A stretch of 64,000 nt of DNA, taken from assembly GCA_035695065.1 (NCBI GenBank), contig DASSEW010000007.1, positions 56,453-120,452 of the forward strand, written 5' to 3'. Source of the stretch: 66-474 sp035695065. GTDB lineage: Bacteria > Pseudomonadota > Gammaproteobacteria > Xanthomonadales > Rhodanobacteraceae. A model generated the notes under the pieces. That model saw only the letters and a list, made by a program, of their open reading frames with translations, was not told where the DNA came from and ran no database searches. Positions 41,163-48,856 of the stretch are shown here, in pieces. How positions within the stretch are numbered: the stretch's first letter is position 1; every line of letters begins with the position of its first letter. The translations under genes and the position numbers were made by a program.

Positions 41163-42356
41163 CTACAGCCTCTCGCTGCGATCCACTTCGACCAATGCCG
41201 CGAACAACTTTTCGGAATCGAGATCGCGCGCAAACAGCATGGCCTGGAATCGTTCGCCCATTTCACCGGGGAGGGTGAGTTTTTTCACCTGCTGCGCCAG
41301 CGCATAACGCGCGGCTTCGTCATTCGCTTCCGAATAGGCCTGCGCGAATGCAGCATCCAACCCACTCGCCATCAGGAATTGCGCCTGGCTCGCGTAACTG
41401 ACGAAATCGAAGCCCGCGGCGATGCCGGCTTCGATCAGCGCGGTGAAATCCACGAACGCGGTGATGTCCTGCAGGCCCGGATTCCACAGCGCGTCGCCAT
41501 GCGCGCGATGACGGTAGTGGCACACCAGCGTGCCGTCGCGGCGCTCGGGCAGGTAGAACTCGCGGCGCGGGTAGCCGTAATCCACGAACAGCGCCGCCCC
41601 TTGTTGCAAGGTGCCCGCGATCGCCTCGATCCACCACGGCAGTTGCGGCAGCACTTCGGATCGATAGCCGTCCGCGAACGGCGCGCCGAGCTTGCGCTGC
41701 AAGTGGCGCACCGCGCCGGCGACCAGCGCGTCGGCGGGCTGGTCCACTCGGATGAAGGCGCCGTCCGCGTCCAGCGCGACGTGCTCCTCGAACACCTCGC
41801 CCTCGCCCACGCGGAAACGCGTGACCGGCAGCGCGTCCAGCACTTCGTTGGCAAACAGCACGCCGCTCCACGGCGCCTGCGGCGGACGATCCAGCCATTG
41901 CACGCGCGCGAACACCGCTTCGGGCAGCGCATCGCGCAACCTGTCGCGCTGGCGTTCGCGGAGGTCGGCGCTGGGCTCCAGCAACCAGTACTGCCCGGGC
42001 AATGCGTCCAGCGATTGCAAAGCAAGCAGGCAATCGCGGGCGAACGCGCCGCTGCCGCCGCCCAGCTCGAAGAACACCGCGCCCTCGCCGCAGGCGCGCA
42101 ATGCAGGCGCCAGCGCATTCGCTACGCAATGCGCAAACAACGAACCCAGTTCCGGCGCGGTAACGAAGTCGCCGGCTTCGCCGAATTTCAGACGCCCGGC
42201 GCTGTAGTAGCCCAGCCCCGGCGCGTACAGGCAGCGTTCCATGAAGCGCGCGAACGGCATCGGTCCGCTGGCGGCGATTTCGGCGCGAATCGCATCGCTT
42301 AGCTGCTGCGAATGCGCGCGCTCCCCGGCATCCGGCTCGGGGAGTGCTCCGGGCAA
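41163..42356 (-). CDS. SAM-dependent methyltransferase, MidA/NDUFAF7 family (DUF185)
   Basis: 397 residues. Shows the MidA motifs PFARFMERCLYAPGLGYYS, GDFVTAPELGSLFAH, VFFELGGGSGAFARD (SAM-binding loop), SGVLFANEVLDALPVTRF, YGYPRREFYLP and FVDFTALIEAG. The mitochondrial homologue NDUFAF7 methylates a complex I subunit; the bacterial function is not settled. The reading frame starts with a TTG at 42354-42356, a rare choice, with only a weak GAAAAA upstream; no in-frame ATG lies near. It is convergent with cca and divergent from the pteridine reductase gene. Confidence 0.88.
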   Translation of the reverse strand: MPGALPEPDAGERAHSQQLSDAIRAEIAASGPMPFARFMERCLYAPGLGYYSAGRLKFGEAGDFVTAPELGSLFAHCVANALAPALRACGEGAVFFELGGGSGAFARDCLLALQSLDALPGQYWLLEPSADLRERQRDRLRDALPEAVFARVQWLDRPPQAPWSGVLFANEVLDALPVTRFRVGEGEVFEEHVALDADGAFIRVDQPADALVAGAVRHLQRKLGAPFADGYRSEVLPQLPWWIEAIAGTLQQGAALFVDYGYPRREFYLPERRDGTLVCHYRHRAHGDALWNPGLQDITAFVDFTALIEAGIAAGFDFVSYASQAQFLMASGLDAAFAQAYSEANDEAARYALAQQVKKLTLPGEMGERFQAMLFARDLDSEKLFAALVEVDRSERL

Positions 42357-42448
42357 TTTTTCGTTGATTTCCGTTCGTCCTGAGTGTCGGCCCGTATTTG
42401 AACAAAGAGGGGCCGGGTCGAAGGACCATCATACTTTGCCGGGCACGT

Positions 42449-42496
42449 TTCGACTCCGCTCGCTGCGCGAGCGTAGTTTATGCTGAGCCTGTCGAA
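42449..42496. repeat. TTCGAC/GTCGAA inverted-end intergenic repeat
   Basis: Opens TTCGACTCCGCTCGCTGCG and ends GAGCCTGTCGAA. This resembles a widespread bacterial intergenic repeat. It lies between midA and the pteridine reductase gene. Confidence 0.55.
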
Positions 42497-42532
42497 GCGC
42501 TCAACGCGAACGGAGAGCGAGGATACGTTCCA

Positions 42533-43276
42533 ATGCCGGATGAGACGCAAAGAGTCGCATTGGTTACCGGCGCCGCCAAACGCGTCGGCGCGGTGATCGC
42601 GCGCACGCTGCACGCAGCCGGTTACGACGTGGCGCTGCATTGCCGGCATTCGGTCGAGGAACGCGATGCGCTGATCGCGGAGCTGGAATCTCAACGCGCG
42701 CATTCCACGCTCGGCATACAAGCCGATCTTGCCGACAGCGATGCTCTTCCCGAACTGGTCAAACAAATCGTCGCGCGCTTCGGCCGGCTGGACGCGCTGG
42801 TCAACAACGCCTCTTCGTTCTATCCGACACCCGTGGGCGGAATCACGGCGAAGCAATGCGACGAACTGTTCGCAGCGAACGCACGCGCACCGCTGCTGCT
42901 GGCGCAGGCCGCCACGCCGCACCTGAAAGCCACGCGCGGCGCGATCGTCAATATCGTGGACATCTATGCGCAGCGACCGCTGCCGCAGTACGCCGCCTAT
43001 TGCATGAGCAAGGCAGCACTGGCGATGGCGACGCTTTCGCTGGCGCAGGAGCTCGGTCCCGAGGTGCGCGTCAACGGCGTGGCGCCGGGTGCGGTGATGT
43101 GGCCGGAGTCCGGTAAGGAATACGCCGATCGGGAGAAGATCGTCGCGCGCACCCCGCTGCATCGCGCCGGCTCGCCGCAGGACATTGCCGGCGCGGTGCT
43201 GTGGCTGCTGCGCGATGCGCCATTCGTGACGGGCGAGATCATCCGCGTGGATGGCGGGCGATCGCTGGCGATCTGA
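42533..43276 (+). CDS. Pteridine reductase-like SDR (FolM-type)
   Basis: 247 residues. Classical SDR of the pteridine reductase/FolM group: TGAAKRVGAVIARTL replaces the usual GxxxGxG with the arginine-containing TGAAxR motif that selects NADPH and dihydropterin, LVNNASSFYPTP, IVDIYAQRPLPQYAAY, and YCMSKAAL (Tyr/Lys). The product is probably tetrahydromonapterin or dihydrofolate reductase activity. GGAGAGCGAGG is a fair ribosome-binding region. The nearby folK and folB genes support a pterin role. Confidence 0.87.
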   Translation: MPDETQRVALVTGAAKRVGAVIARTLHAAGYDVALHCRHSVEERDALIAELESQRAHSTLGIQADLADSDALPELVKQIVARFGRLDALVNNASSFYPTPVGGITAKQCDELFAANARAPLLLAQAATPHLKATRGAIVNIVDIYAQRPLPQYAAYCMSKAALAMATLSLAQELGPEVRVNGVAPGAVMWPESGKEYADREKIVARTPLHRAGSPQDIAGAVLWLLRDAPFVTGEIIRVDGGRSLAI

Positions 43277-43363
43277 GCCGGCGATTTGAAATTGCGCGCT
43301 GCATTCATGTCTTCTTGAACTGCGCCGTGCCACGCTGCGCGTATCGCACCAACGCCGCATCCG

Positions 43364-44023
43364 ATGACTGACGTCACCACCTTGACCGTTTCCGCACCGC
43401 CCGCTTCGCGCATCGCGCGCGTCATCCTGGATTTCCTCAGCGACATTCCGCGCAGCGCCGAACCGCCGAGCGTCTCGCCGCGCGTGCGTGCAGAAGCCAT
43501 CGCCGCGCATGCGCGCCGCCGCGCATTCCTCGCTTCGGCTTCGTTGTCGCTGCCGCCTGGTCCGCTGGGCTGGCTGACCGTGCTGCCGGAACTGGTGGCG
43601 ATCTGGCGCATCCAGGCGAAGATGGTCGCCGACATCGCCGGCGCGTTCGGGCAGAAATCCACGCTGACGCGCGAGCAGATGCTGTACTGCCTGTTCCGCC
43701 ATACCGCCGCGCAGGCCGTGCGTGACCTGGTCGTTCGCGCGGGCGAACGTTTCATCGTGCGCCACGCGACCGCGCACGCGCTGCGCACGATCGCCGAACG
43801 CATCGGCGTGAAACTCTCGCAGCGCGCGCTGCGCAACGGGTTGTCGCGATTGCTGCCGGCGGTCGGCGCTGCCGGCGTTGGCGCCTACGCGTGGCTCGAC
43901 ACGCGCCAGGTGGCGCGCACCGCGATCGCGATGTTCTCGCACGAGATCAGTTTCGAAAGCGCACGCAGTACCGAGATCCCGGCGCGGCGGATGGACCAGC
44001 TCGCACGCGAAGCGGGTCTGTAA
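43364..44023 (+). CDS. EcsC-like protein
   Basis: 219 residues. The central segment PPGPLGWLTVLPELVAIWRIQAKM and the downstream VADIAGAFGQKSTLTREQM recall the EcsC family, and the C-terminal part SRLLPAVGAAGVGAYAWLDT recalls its glycine-rich loop. It is mainly helical with a hydrophobic centre; membrane attachment is possible. Function unknown. It overlaps nothing and is convergent with folK, whose stop codon begins on the next base. Confidence 0.62.
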   Translation: MTDVTTLTVSAPPASRIARVILDFLSDIPRSAEPPSVSPRVRAEAIAAHARRRAFLASASLSLPPGPLGWLTVLPELVAIWRIQAKMVADIAGAFGQKSTLTREQMLYCLFRHTAAQAVRDLVVRAGERFIVRHATAHALRTIAERIGVKLSQRALRNGLSRLLPAVGAAGVGAYAWLDTRQVARTAIAMFSHEISFESARSTEIPARRMDQLAREAGL

Positions 44024-44500
44024 TCAGCGCAGCAGGTCGATGTCGAGTTTGCGCAGCGAACCTGCGTCTTCCGAATCCCGCATCCTGCGCCAGCGATCGC
44101 CGACCGTTTCGTCGCCTTCCGGCATCGGCAGCCGCGGTTCGATCTCCGCCAGCGGCGCGAGCAGGAACGCCTGCTTCCACTCGGGCCGATCCAGCGAATC
44201 CATGCCGAACGCGACGACATCGATGTCCAGCGTGCGATCGGCATAGCGCGGCTGGTCGCGGCGGCGGCCCTGACGATCTTCCAGTTCATGCAACCACGCG
44301 CTCAAGGCATCGAGATCGAGGTCGCTTTCCAATCCCGCGGCGAGGTTCCAGAACGGCGGGCCGTCGAAGCCCACCGCTTCGGATTCGTAGACCGACGAAA
44401 CCATCAATGCGCCGAACCGCTCGCGCAACTCGCGCAGCGCGGCGTGCAGATGTTCTTCCGGCTCCAGGTTGGAGCCGAGGCTGAGGTAAAAGCGGGTCAT
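44024..44500 (-). CDS. folK: 2-amino-4-hydroxy-6-hydroxymethyldihydropteridine pyrophosphokinase
   Basis: 158 residues. Transfers pyrophosphate from ATP to 6-hydroxymethyl-dihydropterin in folate synthesis. The N terminus FYLSLGSNL, VSSVYESEAVGF, PFWNLAAGLESD, RRRDQPRYADRTLDIDVVAFG with the catalytic DxD-type residues, and LLAPLAEIEPRL are all present. The start at 44498-44500 is where homology starts. It is transcribed in the same direction as folB but a 120-base gap with a hairpin and repeat lies between. Confidence 0.95.
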   Translation of the reverse strand: MTRFYLSLGSNLEPEEHLHAALRELRERFGALMVSSVYESEAVGFDGPPFWNLAAGLESDLDLDALSAWLHELEDRQGRRRDQPRYADRTLDIDVVAFGMDSLDRPEWKQAFLLAPLAEIEPRLPMPEGDETVGDRWRRMRDSEDAGSLRKLDIDLLR

Positions 44501-44546
44501 TGAATCCTCGCAAGCATGCGTCCTGCGGCATGTGCCGGCCCGACCA

Positions 44547-44576
44547 AAGCTGCCATCCATGGCCAAGAGCTCCGTG
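44547..44576. repeat. 30-base dispersed repeat, family D, copy 2
   Basis: Inverted copy of 15485-15514 with one mismatch. It lies between folB and folK. Confidence 0.7.
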
Positions 44577-44593
44577 GCCGGGCGCTCGTCGGC

Positions 44594-44619
44594 GCGAGAT
44601 GCGATTCAACGCATCTCGC
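44594..44619 (-). terminator. Hairpin directly after folB
   Basis: 10-base perfect stem GCGAGATGCG/CGCATCTCGC one base from the folB stop codon. No U-run follows, so it may be a processing or stability element instead of a terminator. Confidence 0.5.
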
Positions 44620-44620
44620 G

Positions 44621-44986
44621 TCAAGTCCCGACTCGCCCACGTTCGATCATCACACCCACGGCCTTGGCACCCCGCACCGCGCCGGGTTTCGACAGTTTCA
44701 GGCGCAGCCAGACCACGGCGAATTCTTCGCGCAGGATCTGCGCGCAGCGCTCGGCGAGGGTTTCGACCAGCTGGAATTCGGAAGCCTCCACGAACGCGAT
44801 CAGCCGCTTGGATACGCGTTTGTAGTCCAGGGTGTCCTCGATGCGCTCGGTCGAAGCGGGCTTGGCGTTGTCGAAACCCATCTCGATGTCGAGCGTGACC
44901 GGCTGCCGGATGCGCCGCTCCCAGTCGTAGATGCCGATCACCGTATGGATCGTGAGGCCTTCGATAAAAACGATGTCCATGCTCAT
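44621..44986 (-). CDS. folB: Dihydroneopterin aldolase
   Basis: 121 residues. Cleaves 7,8-dihydroneopterin to 6-hydroxymethyl-dihydropterin and glycolaldehyde, immediately before FolK. The N terminus DIVFIEGLTIHTVIGIYDWE with the catalytic-region residues, DYKRVSKRLIAFVE, QLVETLAERCAQIL and KLSKPGAVRGAKAVGV (Lys of the active site) match the family. Its ATG overlaps the tsaD stop by four bases, so translation is coupled to tsaD. Confidence 0.95.
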   Translation of the reverse strand: MSMDIVFIEGLTIHTVIGIYDWERRIRQPVTLDIEMGFDNAKPASTERIEDTLDYKRVSKRLIAFVEASEFQLVETLAERCAQILREEFAVVWLRLKLSKPGAVRGAKAVGVMIERGRVGT

Positions 44987-46032
44987 ATCGCCGCCAGGCT
45001 TTCCAGATCCCAGCGCGGCCGCACCACGATCTGCGGCCCCTGCACCTGCCCGGCCTGCAAACGCAGCGCGCCCGCGAGCGCGATCATCGCGCCGTTATCG
45101 GTGCAGAACGCGAGGCGCGGAAAATAGGTGCGGAAGCCTTCGCGCTCGCCGGCCTGCGCCAGTTGCGCGCGCAGCTTCCTGTTCGCGCCCACGCCGCCCG
45201 CGACGACCAGCTTGTCGTAACCGGTTTGCGCGAGCGCGCGCCGACACTTGATCGCCAGCGTCTCGACGATCGCATCCTCGAACCCGCGCGCGATGTCGGC
45301 GCGCGTCTGTTCCGACTGGTCCGAATCGCGCCAGGCCAGCAGCACCTGCGTCTTCAGCCCGGAGAAACTGAAATCCAGCCCGGGCCGGTCGGTCATCGGG
45401 CGCGAGAACCTGAACACGTCCGGCCGGCCGCTCTCGGCGAGTTTGGCCAGGTGCGGCCCACCCGGATACGGCAACCCCATCAGCTTGGCGGTCTTGTCGA
45501 AAGCCTCGCCCGCGGCGTCGTCCAGGGTGTCGCCCAGGATTTGATAGCGGCCGATCGCTTCCACGCCCACCATCATCGAGTGCCCGCCGGACACCAGCAG
45601 CGCCACGAAAGGCGGCTTCAGCGGCTCGACCTCGGGCGGCAACTCCTCCAGCAAGGGCGCCAGCAGGTGTCCTTCCATGTGGTGAACCCCGATTGCCGGC
45701 ACCTCCAGCGCCCAGGCCAGCGCCCGCGCCAGCGAGGCCCCGACCAGCAAGGCGCCGATCAGGCCCGGTCCGGAGGTATAGGCCACCCCGCCCAGGTCGT
45801 GGACCGTGAGCCCGCCCTCGTCCAGGGTCTGGTGCAGCAGCGGCAGCAGCTTGCGGACGTGGTCGCGGCTCGCCAATTCCGGCACCACGCCGCCGTATTC
45901 GGCGTGCAGGGCCACCTGCGAGTAGAGCGCATGGGCCAGCAGCCCGCGGCCCGGTTCATAAACCGCCACCCCGGTTTCGTCGCAGGAGGATTCGATGCCC
46001 AGCACGGGCTTTGAAAATTGGGTTGCAGACAC
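44983..46032 (-). CDS. tsaD: tRNA threonylcarbamoyladenosine transferase TsaD
   Basis: About 349 residues from a GTG at 46030-46032. Transfers threonylcarbamoyl to A37 of ANN-decoding tRNAs, with TsaB and TsaE. Motifs: LGIESSCDETGVAVYE, ELASRDHVRKL, GVHHMEGHLLAPLL (metal-binding His pair), LLVSGGHSMMV, SFSGLKTQ, and VVAGGVGANRKLR with the C-terminal CTDNGAMIALAG. The divergent arrangement with rpsU is conserved. The exact start is uncertain: a second GTG at 46003-46005 (next to LGIESS) also fits, and the region upstream overlaps the rpsU promoter. Confidence 0.95.
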   Translation of the reverse strand: MSATQFSKPVLGIESSCDETGVAVYEPGRGLLAHALYSQVALHAEYGGVVPELASRDHVRKLLPLLHQTLDEGGLTVHDLGGVAYTSGPGLIGALLVGASLARALAWALEVPAIGVHHMEGHLLAPLLEELPPEVEPLKPPFVALLVSGGHSMMVGVEAIGRYQILGDTLDDAAGEAFDKTAKLMGLPYPGGPHLAKLAESGRPDVFRFSRPMTDRPGLDFSFSGLKTQVLLAWRDSDQSEQTRADIARGFEDAIVETLAIKCRRALAQTGYDKLVVAGGVGANRKLRAQLAQAGEREGFRTYFPRLAFCTDNGAMIALAGALRLQAGQVQGPQIVVRPRWDLESLAAI

Positions 46033-46040
46033 GTTATACT
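46011..46040 (+). promoter_or_regulatory. Promoter of rpsU
   Basis: TTGAAA (46011-46016) and TATACT (46035-46040), 18 bases apart, about 50 bases upstream of the rpsU start, partly inside the 5' end of tsaD. Confidence 0.65.
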
Positions 46041-46088
46041 TCGCGGCTCGCCCGGAACAGACCGGGTAGTCTAGCAAGTGGAGCCGAT

Positions 46089-46304
46089 ATGCCCAGCGTC
46101 AAGGTTCGCGAGAACGAACCCTTCGAAATCGCCCTGCGCCGTTTCAAGCGCACCTGCGAGAAGGCCGGCGTGCTCGCCGAAACCCGCAAGCGCGAGTTCT
46201 ACGAAAAGCCGACCCAGGAACGCAAGCGCAAGCGCGCTGCGGCCGTGAAGCGCCACCTTCGTCGCCTGTCGCGCGAAGTGACGCGTCGCGAGCGGCTGTA
46301 CTGA
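46089..46304 (+). CDS. rpsU: 30S ribosomal protein S21
   Basis: 71 residues, the standard length. Extremely basic: PSVKVRENEPFEIALRRFKR and RKRAAAVKRHLRRLSR are diagnostic. It sits near the 3' end of 16S rRNA and helps mRNA binding. In E. coli it leads the rpsU-dnaG-rpoD operon; here a terminator and yqeY follow and neither dnaG nor rpoD appears in the next 18 kb. Confidence 0.97.
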   Translation: MPSVKVRENEPFEIALRRFKRTCEKAGVLAETRKREFYEKPTQERKRKRAAAVKRHLRRLSREVTRRERLY

Positions 46305-46305
46305 T

Positions 46306-46370
46306 GTAGGAGCCTGCGTGCAGGCGACTGCGCGCATCCGTAATCAAATCGCGCGCAGGCGCGCTCCTAC
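46306..46370. repeat. REP-like inverted pair, family B
   Basis: GTAGGAGCCTGCGTGCAGGCGA, spacer, TCGCGCGCAGGCGCGC plus TCCTAC. The same two-arm layout as family A but with different arm sequences; two bases after the rpsU stop codon. Confidence 0.8.
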
Positions 46371-46380
46371 GGAAGCCTCG

Positions 46381-46412
46381 AGCCGGCATCGTAATGACGA
46401 TGCCGGCTTTTT
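46381..46412 (+). terminator. Rho-independent terminator after rpsU
   Basis: 12-base perfect stem AGCCGGCATCGT/ACGATGCCGGCT with a four-base loop followed by TTTT. It lies between rpsU and yqeY and may attenuate the latter. Confidence 0.88.
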
Positions 46413-46454
46413 GCGTTCCTGGCTCCGCGATTTGCCTGGCACGAGGATGACCCG

Positions 46455-46907
46455 ATGAGCGCCCTGAAAACCCGCCTAAGCGACGACATGAAGGCCGCGA
46501 TGAAGTCCGGCGACAGGCAGCGGCTGGGCACGATCCGGCTGGTGCAGGCCGCGGTCAAGCAGCGCGAAGTGGACGAGCGCATCCAGCTGGACGACGCGCA
46601 GGTGCTGCACGTGCTGGAGAAGATGTTGAAGCAGCGCCGCGACTCGGTGTCGCAATACGAAGCGGCGTCGCGGGAGGATCTCGCAGCCCAGGAGCGCTAC
46701 GAAATCGGCGTGATCGAGTCCTACCTGCCGGCGCAATTGTCCGATGCGGAGCTGGACGCGCTGATCGCCTCGGCGATCGCCGATTCGGGCGCCACCTCCG
46801 CGCGCGACATGGGCAAGGTGATGGCGCTGCTGAAGCAACGCGCTGCCGGCCGCGCCGACTTCGGCGCACTGTCGGGCAAGGTGAAGGCGAAGCTGGCGTC
46901 CACTTAG
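46455..46907 (+). CDS. yqeY: GatB/YqeY domain protein
   Basis: 150 residues. Mainly helical: TRLSDDMKAAMKSGD, GTIRLVQAAVKQREVDER, EKMLKQRRDSVSQY, and the C-terminal ADFGALSGKVKAKL, matching the YqeY family, which resembles the tail domain of GatB and has a presumed tRNA or tRNA-synthetase-related role. The position behind rpsU is common in many proteobacteria. It likely has its own weak promoter or reads through the upstream terminator. Confidence 0.9.
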   Translation: MSALKTRLSDDMKAAMKSGDRQRLGTIRLVQAAVKQREVDERIQLDDAQVLHVLEKMLKQRRDSVSQYEAASREDLAAQERYEIGVIESYLPAQLSDAELDALIASAIADSGATSARDMGKVMALLKQRAAGRADFGALSGKVKAKLAST

Positions 46908-46983
46908 CATCGGCTCGCGGGCCATCCCGTCCGGAGCGCAGCCACCCCCTTCGCGTTACGCTACGCGCACTCGCGGGGGTGCC

Positions 46984-48852
46984 ATGAACCAGTTCAAGCT
47001 GCTCGCCCGGCGCCGTTTCGCGCCGTTCTTCGCCACGCAGGCGCTGAGCGCCTTCAACGACAACGCATTCCGCAACGCGACCATCGTGCTGGTCGCGTTC
47101 CAGCTCGGCCTGTCGGATGCGAAGGTCGGCTTCTATTCCAATCTCGCGCCGGCGCTGTTCATCCTGCCGTTCTTCCTGTTTTCGGCGAGCGCGGGCCAGA
47201 TTGCGGAGAAGTTCGAGAAGCAGAAACTCATCCGCTACGTGAAGCTGTTCGAGATCGGCGCGATGTGCCTCGCCGCATGGGGTTTCTTCATCGCGAGTCC
47301 GGCGCTGCTGCTGTGCGTGTTGTTCCTGATGGGCCTGCACTCGACCGTGTTCGGGCCGATCAAGTACGCGATCCTGCCGCAGGTGCTCGAATCCGACGAA
47401 CTGGTCGGCGGCAATGGCCTGGTGGAGATGGGCACATCGATTGCGATCCTCGTCGGCATGATCGCCGGCGGCGCGGCGATGCACGATGGCGGCCCACGGT
47501 GGTCGTCGCTGCTCGTGATCGGTGTCGCCGTGATCGGATTTGCCGCAGCCTGCACGATCCCGCGCGTGCCGGCGACGGCACCCGATCTCAAATTCAACTG
47601 GAACGCCTTCAGCGAAAGCGCGCACGCGATCCGCCTGGTCGCGAAGAAGCGCGCGGTGTTCAATTCGGTGCTGGGTATTTCCTGGTTCTGGTTCTTCGGC
47701 GGCGTGGTGACGGCGCAACTGCCGAACTACACCAAGCTGTACCTCGGCGGCGACGCCAGCGTGGAAATCCTGGTGCTGACGCTGTTCTCGGTCGGCGTGG
47801 GCATCGGCTCGCTGCTGTGCGAGAAGTTGTCCGGCCACAAGATCGAGATCGGACTGGTGCCGCTCGGCGCGTTCGGCATGACGCTGTTCGGCGTGCTGCT
47901 GTACTTCGCGCAACACGGGCCCGCGGCGCGACGCGGCCTGGACTGGCTGGCTTTCCTGCGCGCACCCGGGCATTGGCACATCGCGCTGGATCTCACCCTG
48001 CTCGGCCTGTTCGCGGGCTTCTTCATCGTGCCGCTGTTCGCGCTGGTGCAGAGCCGCAGCGAGCGCAGCGAACTGTCGCGCGTGATCGCCGGCAACAACA
48101 TCATCAACGCGATCTTCCTGGTCGCCGCGGCGGCGTTCGGCATCGGCCTGCTGAAGGCGGGGCTCACCATCCCGCAATTGTTCCTGGTCACCGCGCTGTT
48201 GAACGCGGTGGTGACGCTGTGGATCTTCCTGCTGGTTCCGGAATTCCTGATGCGCTTCGTGGACTGGCTGCTGATCAGCCTGTTCTACCGCGTGCACTGC
48301 GACGGGCTGGAACGCATTCCCGACGACGGCCCGGCGCTGCTGGTGTGCAACCATGTCAGCTTCATGGATGCGTTGATCATCATGGGCAGCGTGCGGCGGC
48401 CGGTGCGCTTCGTGATGTATCACAAGATCTTCCGCATCCCGGTGCTGAGCTTCGTGTTCCGCACGGCGAAAGCCATTCCGATCGCCGGCGCGAAGGAAGA
48501 TCCGGCGATGTTGCAGCGTGCTTTCGCGCAAATTGACCAGGCCTTGGCCGAAGGCGAACTGGTGTGCGTGTTCCCGGAAGGCTCGCTGAGCAACGATGGA
48601 GAAATCGCGGCGTTCCGCCCCGGCATCGAGAAAATCCTCGCGCAACGCCCGGTGCCGGTGGTGCCGCTCGCCCTGCGCGGGCTGTGGCACAGCATGTGGA
48701 GCCGGCGCGATTCAAAGCTCGGCCGTGCACGATTGCCGCGGCGGTTCCGCGCGCGCATCGCGCTGCTTGCGGGATCCATCGTCGACGGCGCGGCGACCAG
48801 CGCCGCCGACCTCGAACAGCGCGTGCGTCAATTGCGCGGCGCGGAGGCTTGA
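46984..48852 (+). CDS. MFS transporter fused to 1-acylglycerol-3-phosphate acyltransferase (LplT-PlsC type)
   Basis: 622 residues. Residues about 1-420 form an MFS domain of 11-12 segments resembling the lysophospholipid transporter LplT (starts FKLLARRRFAPFFATQALSAFNDN, GLHSTVFGPIKYAILPQ). Residues about 430-620 are a PlsC/Aas-type acyltransferase with NHVSFMD (His457-Asp462) and VFPEGSLSNDGEI. The E. coli Aas pair keeps the transporter separate and adds an acyl-ACP synthetase domain, which is absent here. Likely task: flip lysophospholipids inward and reacylate them in membrane repair. It starts 76 bases after yqeY. Confidence 0.9.
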   Translation: MNQFKLLARRRFAPFFATQALSAFNDNAFRNATIVLVAFQLGLSDAKVGFYSNLAPALFILPFFLFSASAGQIAEKFEKQKLIRYVKLFEIGAMCLAAWGFFIASPALLLCVLFLMGLHSTVFGPIKYAILPQVLESDELVGGNGLVEMGTSIAILVGMIAGGAAMHDGGPRWSSLLVIGVAVIGFAAACTIPRVPATAPDLKFNWNAFSESAHAIRLVAKKRAVFNSVLGISWFWFFGGVVTAQLPNYTKLYLGGDASVEILVLTLFSVGVGIGSLLCEKLSGHKIEIGLVPLGAFGMTLFGVLLYFAQHGPAARRGLDWLAFLRAPGHWHIALDLTLLGLFAGFFIVPLFALVQSRSERSELSRVIAGNNIINAIFLVAAAAFGIGLLKAGLTIPQLFLVTALLNAVVTLWIFLLVPEFLMRFVDWLLISLFYRVHCDGLERIPDDGPALLVCNHVSFMDALIIMGSVRRPVRFVMYHKIFRIPVLSFVFRTAKAIPIAGAKEDPAMLQRAFAQIDQALAEGELVCVFPEGSLSNDGEIAAFRPGIEKILAQRPVPVVPLALRGLWHSMWSRRDSKLGRARLPRRFRARIALLAGSIVDGAATSAADLEQRVRQLRGAEA

Positions 48853-48856
48853 ACCG

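Noticed and set aside
44594..44619. The folB hairpin as a Rho-independent terminator with confidence
   Set aside because: The stem is perfect but lacks a U-tract on the minus strand, so it is listed only as a tentative terminator.
46555..48690. A 711-codon minus-strand frame opposite yqeY and the MFS-PlsC gene
   Set aside because: It shadows the membrane protein and has the typical Gln/His/Arg-rich translation of an antisense GC-rich frame.
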